Of a DNA stretch of 19,332 bases, positions 17,848-19,332 are shown piece by piece. Source of the DNA: Chloroflexota bacterium (GTDB lineage: Bacteria; Chloroflexota; Dehalococcoidia; SM23-28-2; RBG-16-64-32); contig JADFRV010000024.1 in the NCBI GenBank assembly GCA_022561095.1, positions 1 to 19,332 on the forward strand, given 5' to 3'. The notes beneath the pieces are model-generated. The model did not search any database and was not told the origin of the DNA. It was given only the letters and a program-made list of their open reading frames with translations. Made by a program: the position numbers and the translations under genes. Each line of letters begins with the position of its first letter. The stretch's first letter is position 1.

Positions 17848-17853
17848 ATTATA
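17848..17853 (-). promoter_or_regulatory. -10 box for the CorC-to-tilS operon
   Basis: A perfect TATAAT on the minus strand lies 34 nt before the CorC-like ATG. At 17-bp spacing the -35 is poor (gcaaac), so an activator or extended contacts may be needed. Confidence 0.45.
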
Positions 17854-17910
17854 TCGCATCGGCTGGGACGGTTTGCAGCGCTCGACTGCCCCAACCGACC
17901 GCCCATCGTG

Positions 17911-17916
17911 CATAAT
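17911..17916 (+). promoter_or_regulatory. -10-like box for the Ntn-hydrolase gene
   Basis: CATAAT lies 28 nt before the ATG at 17945 in the divergent region. No -35 match is visible at normal spacing. GGAGAG near 17931-17936 serves as the ribosome binding site, with a rather long spacing. Confidence 0.35.
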
Positions 17917-17944
17917 GGGGTTCGAACGGAAGGAGAGTACGCAC

Positions 17945-18652
17945 ATGTCCCTGGTGGTAACGGTGTACGTGCCGAGCGGCATCGTCATGGCCGCCGACTC
18001 CCGTATGACCGTCCTGCGCAGCGAGGAGAGGGAGGAGAAGGACCAGAAGCTGAAGGTCCAGCAGCAGATAGTGCTGTCCGACAACGCCAACAAGGTGGTG
18101 ATGCTGCGCAGCATCGGCGCCGGCATCAGCCTCTACGACGCCGGCGTGATCAACAACCAGCCGGTGGACAGCCACGTGCACCGGTTCGAGGAAGAGGCGA
18201 TAACACCGGAGGACGACGTCGCCTCCTGCAGCGAGAAGTTCCTCTCCTTCTTCCAGACCAACCACCCCAAGGTGCCGATAGGCTTCCACGTGGCCGGCTA
18301 CCGGATAGAGAACCGCACCCGCAGCCCCTTCGTGTTCGTCGGGCACACCACCAAGCAGGAGGGCGTGCGCCGCGTAAACGTCAACGATGACGGCAAGGTT
18401 CAGTACGGCATCCTCCGCAGCGGCGACATCCAGGTAGTCAACCGGCTAATCGAGAAGACGCAGCTGCCCCTGTTCGCGGCGATGCCCCTTCAGGATGCCG
18501 TCGACTACGCCGTCCACCTCATCCGCACCACGATCGACACGATGCGCTTCGAGCCGCGCTTCCCCGGCGTGGGCGGCGCCATCGACGTGCTCGCCGTCAC
18601 GCCCACAGAGATGCGCTGGGTGCAGCGCAAGGAGCTGCGCGGCGAGGGGTGA
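17945..18652 (+). CDS. Proteasome-fold Ntn hydrolase, stand-alone, with serine at position 1
   Basis: The 235-aa product resembles beta-type proteasome and Anbu proteins. If Met1 is removed, Ser2 becomes residue 1 and the segment GIVMAADSRMT (12-22) aligns with residues 11-21 of 20S beta subunits, placing Asp18 at catalytic Asp17. Further on DNANKVVML (46-54) carries Lys50, in the place of the catalytic Lys33 after an insertion of about 17 charged residues. The C-terminal VGGAIDVLAVTPTEMRWV (209-226) matches the GGxIDVAVI strand of the family. No prosequence is encoded, as in HslV and Anbu. The nucleophile would be Ser rather than Thr. No ATPase partner is nearby. The ATG at 17945 is used because it gives the correct family N-terminus; a frame extension to 17798 runs through the intergenic region. 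Peptidase activity and self-assembly are inferred. Confidence 0.78.
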   Translation: MSLVVTVYVPSGIVMAADSRMTVLRSEEREEKDQKLKVQQQIVLSDNANKVVMLRSIGAGISLYDAGVINNQPVDSHVHRFEEEAITPEDDVASCSEKFLSFFQTNHPKVPIGFHVAGYRIENRTRSPFVFVGHTTKQEGVRRVNVNDDGKVQYGILRSGDIQVVNRLIEKTQLPLFAAMPLQDAVDYAVHLIRTTIDTMRFEPRFPGVGGAIDVLAVTPTEMRWVQRKELRGEG

Positions 18653-18773
18653 TGCGCACCGGAGCAGGGAACGCACCCAATCCGTTCGGCCTACCTTCGC
18701 TTGTAGTTAAGAGTATACGGCTGCATCTCGAGGATCCAGAAGGCTTCGTTCTGGCCGCCCGAAGGTATCTGTC

Positions 18774-18995
18774 ATGGTAGGGCCGATAGTAGCCGGAGTG
18801 ATCTTTTGCATCGTTGGGATACTGGGCATCGCCACTAGAAATCTGACGGCTGATTCGCGGGTCAAATGGTACCGTCGCTACTTTCCCTATTTATCAGCGC
18901 CCCGCCGGTTCCATTTGCTCGACACGATCTTCGCGGGTGTTCTCCTATTTGCATCTGGAGTGCTGCTCATCGTTATAGGCATTCTCTCTTCGTAG
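18774..18995 (+). CDS. Small two-helix membrane protein (73 aa)
   Basis: I do not recognise a family. Two hydrophobic helices, VGPIVAGVIFCIVGILGIAT (2-21) and IFAGVLLFASGVLLIVIGIL (52-71), flank a basic, aromatic loop (SRVKWYRRYFPYLSAPRRFH) that is probably cytoplasmic. GAAGG lies 7-8 nt upstream of the ATG and supports the start. It is 121 nt after the Ntn-hydrolase gene on the same strand, so co-transcription is possible but not clear. Confidence 0.65.
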   Translation: MVGPIVAGVIFCIVGILGIATRNLTADSRVKWYRRYFPYLSAPRRFHLLDTIFAGVLLFASGVLLIVIGILSS

Positions 18996-19051
18996 AGTAT
19001 GAGTGCTGCGCGCTTTGTTGACCCAACCGGGCTGCGCGACCTGCGCGCCCG

Positions 19052-19332
19052 TTACTCTGCCGCCTCGATCAGCCGCTCCGCCGCCGTGTGGGGATCCAGC
19101 TCCCGCTTGGCGATCGATTCCACCAGCTCGTCCAAGCGGCCGTTCGCCTCCGCCGACGCCAGGACGCACGCCAGCAGCTCCTCCCCGGCCAGCGCCAGGA
19201 GTTGGCGTCGCGCCCGCTGGCGCCGCGCCTCCTCCAGCCGCCCGGAGCTCTCCAGGAAAGTTCGGTGGCGGTCTATCGCATCGGCCAGCTCCACCACCCC
19301 CCGGCCTCTGATCGCCACTGTCTTTAGGATGG
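19052..19332 (-). CDS. meaB: MeaB/ArgK-type GTPase, C-terminal part (runs off right edge)
   Basis: The visible residues begin ILKTVAIRGRGVVELADAID, the end of the G domain of MeaB (methylmalonyl-CoA mutase-associated GTPase). The dimerisation arm follows: RHRTFLESSGRLEEARRQRA, then the helical tail LLALAGEELLACVLASA and ELDPHTAAERLIEAAE. MeaB loads and protects the B12-dependent mutase. The frame is open to the last base, so the Walker motifs and start lie to the right of the window. No mutase gene is visible. It converges on the small membrane protein gene; the 56 nt between them show no clear terminator. Confidence 0.87.
   Translation of the reverse strand, partial: ILKTVAIRGRGVVELADAIDRHRTFLESSGRLEEARRQRARRQLLALAGEELLACVLASAEANGRLDELVESIAKRELDPHTAAERLIEAAE

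Noticed and set aside
19003..19311. Plus-strand 102-aa Pro/Ala-rich frame at the right edge
   Set aside because: Antisense shadow of the MeaB C-terminal region.

Overview
The window looks like a bacterial chromosome from the phylum Chloroflexota. The best evidence is in the 16S gene: as I recall the probes, positions 11845-11864 match the Chloroflexi probe CFX1223 over its full length and 12116-12132 match GNSB-941 at 16 of 17 bases. The class cannot be fixed from this alone. It has a mobile, prophage-like half (1 to about 7.5 kb), a complete rRNA operon (about 7.6 to 13.25 kb) and a housekeeping half (13.2 kb to the end). Nearly everything is on the minus strand, so transcription runs from high to low coordinates.

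Mobile part. Reading along the minus strand from 7402 are a tyrosine integrase, a 141-aa unknown, an excisionase-type HTH protein, a 71-aa unknown, a 185-aa protein with a terminase-small-subunit-like N-terminus, a 126-aa and a 264-aa unknown, an HK97-fold major capsid protein, a gap with two strong hairpins, a 60-aa protein and a Clp-fold serine protease of the SDH family. Several genes overlap by 4 nt (GTGA or ATGA), as in a compact operon. No portal, large terminase or tail gene is visible between integrase and capsid or up to the left edge. The element is therefore a satellite-like or phiRv1-like capsid island, a decayed prophage, or an element whose other genes lie to the left. A few plus-strand ORFs (a partial one at the left edge, a 28-aa membrane peptide and a possible zinc-ribbon protein) sit at its left side.

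rRNA operon. Transcribed order is 16S, tRNA-Ile(GAT), tRNA-Ala(TGC), 23S, initiator tRNA-fMet(CAT), 5S, terminator. Two tandem promoters with 17-bp spacers lie upstream, each followed by a boxA-like element; the first overlaps the tilS stop codon. Perfect inverted repeats flank 16S (18 bp) and 23S (17 bp) and should form the RNase III processing stems. The fMet gene between 23S and 5S is unusual.

Housekeeping part. One minus-strand series runs CorC/HlyC-type membrane protein, TIGR03936 (DUF2344) protein, histidine phosphatase, FtsB/DivIC-like protein, TilS, and then directly into the rRNA promoters, so translation quality, cell division and ribosome synthesis genes are transcribed in line. 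Divergent from it is a proteasome-fold Ntn hydrolase whose predicted N-terminal nucleophile is serine, followed by a small two-helix membrane protein. The right edge holds the C-terminal end of a MeaB/ArgK-type GTPase on the minus strand.
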